5,649 nt of DNA from an uncultured Clostridia bacterium (GTDB taxonomy: Bacteria; Bacillota; Clostridia; TANB77; CAG-508): contig CAPNAQ010000114.1 in assembly GCA_948663505.1 (NCBI GenBank), positions 1-5,649 of the forward strand, read 5' to 3'. The translations under genes and the position numbers were made by a program. Within the stretch, counting starts at the first letter, position 1, and each line of letters opens with the position of its first letter. A model generated the notes under the pieces. It did not search any database and was not told the DNA's origin. It saw only the letters and a program-made list of their open reading frames with translations. Below are positions 5,578 to 5,649 of this stretch, one piece after another.

Positions 5578-5649
5578 GCGACGACTACCGTCAGCACGGG
5601 TCAGGTCCTACTTAAGCTAAAACTATTTCAGACCCAGTAAATAATATTA
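5578..5649. other. GC-richer noncoding tail with small repeats
   Basis: Bases 5581-5610 are 60% GC, unlike the preceding genes. The stretch holds CCGT-CAGC-ACGG (5588-5599), GACG/CGTC (5580-5583 and 5589-5592), GTCAG twice exactly 10 bases apart (5590 and 5600), and GGGTC (5598-5602) facing GACCC (5631-5635). No start-bearing reading frame is evident on either strand. It may be backbone DNA of the host element, a leader region, or a transfer-origin-like site; no known nick motif was recognised. Confidence 0.35.

Noticed and set aside
952..5624. TAAAACT shared by 952-958 and 5618-5624 as a possible attachment-site direct repeat
   Set aside because: Seven AT-rich bases match easily by chance, and the flanking bases do not extend the identity convincingly.
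1..5649. CRISPR array, tRNA or rRNA genes
   Set aside because: No regularly spaced repeats of CRISPR size and no cloverleaf or rRNA-like sequence were seen on either strand.

Overview
The window is AT-rich, low-GC Bacillota-type DNA with strong Shine-Dalgarno sequences. Its protein families (RepA_N-type initiator, Tn916-like Int/Xis, DUF6076, DUF3800) are typical of Clostridia mobile elements. I read it as part of an integrative or plasmid-derived element with a cargo operon. The species cannot be named from sequence alone. By direct count, bases 1-120 are 45% GC and 5581-5640 are 47%, while 241-300 is only 20%. The AT-rich body therefore seems to sit between two GC-richer flanks.

Left part (minus strand). 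A short RepA_N-type initiator (5-601) ends in a ribbon-helix-helix-like tail that coincides with the GC jump. Upstream of it lie a hairpin whose arm overlaps its ribosome binding site (615-643) and helically phased TTGCGGAA repeats (669-718). The 638-1008 gap also holds three TTTCC..GAAA-type dyads and a possible gene remnant.

Middle part (minus strand). A complete tyrosine-recombinase catalytic domain (1009-2181) appears to have its true N-terminus in another frame (to 2315), displaced by one base at an A6 run. Upstream of it is an excisionase-like gene (2463-2660) with a strong ribosome binding site but an in-frame TAA at codon 31. Two hairpins lie between the two genes. A promoter (2700-2729) and a 19-base palindrome (2742-2760) occupy the divergent intergenic region. 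If the sequence is right, both recombination genes are damaged and the element would be fixed, unless recoding occurs.

Right part (plus strand). Three closely spaced genes end in one strong terminator (5550-5577). They encode a DUF6076-like zinc-ribbon protein, a protein with a HEPN-type R-x4-H motif, and a DUF3800 (RNase H-like) protein. A putative RNA-targeting HEPN protein beside a putative RNase H-fold protein, as cargo next to int/xis, looks like a candidate defence or toxin-type module. That function is inference. After the terminator, a 72-base GC-richer stretch with small inverted and direct repeats may be the element backbone.
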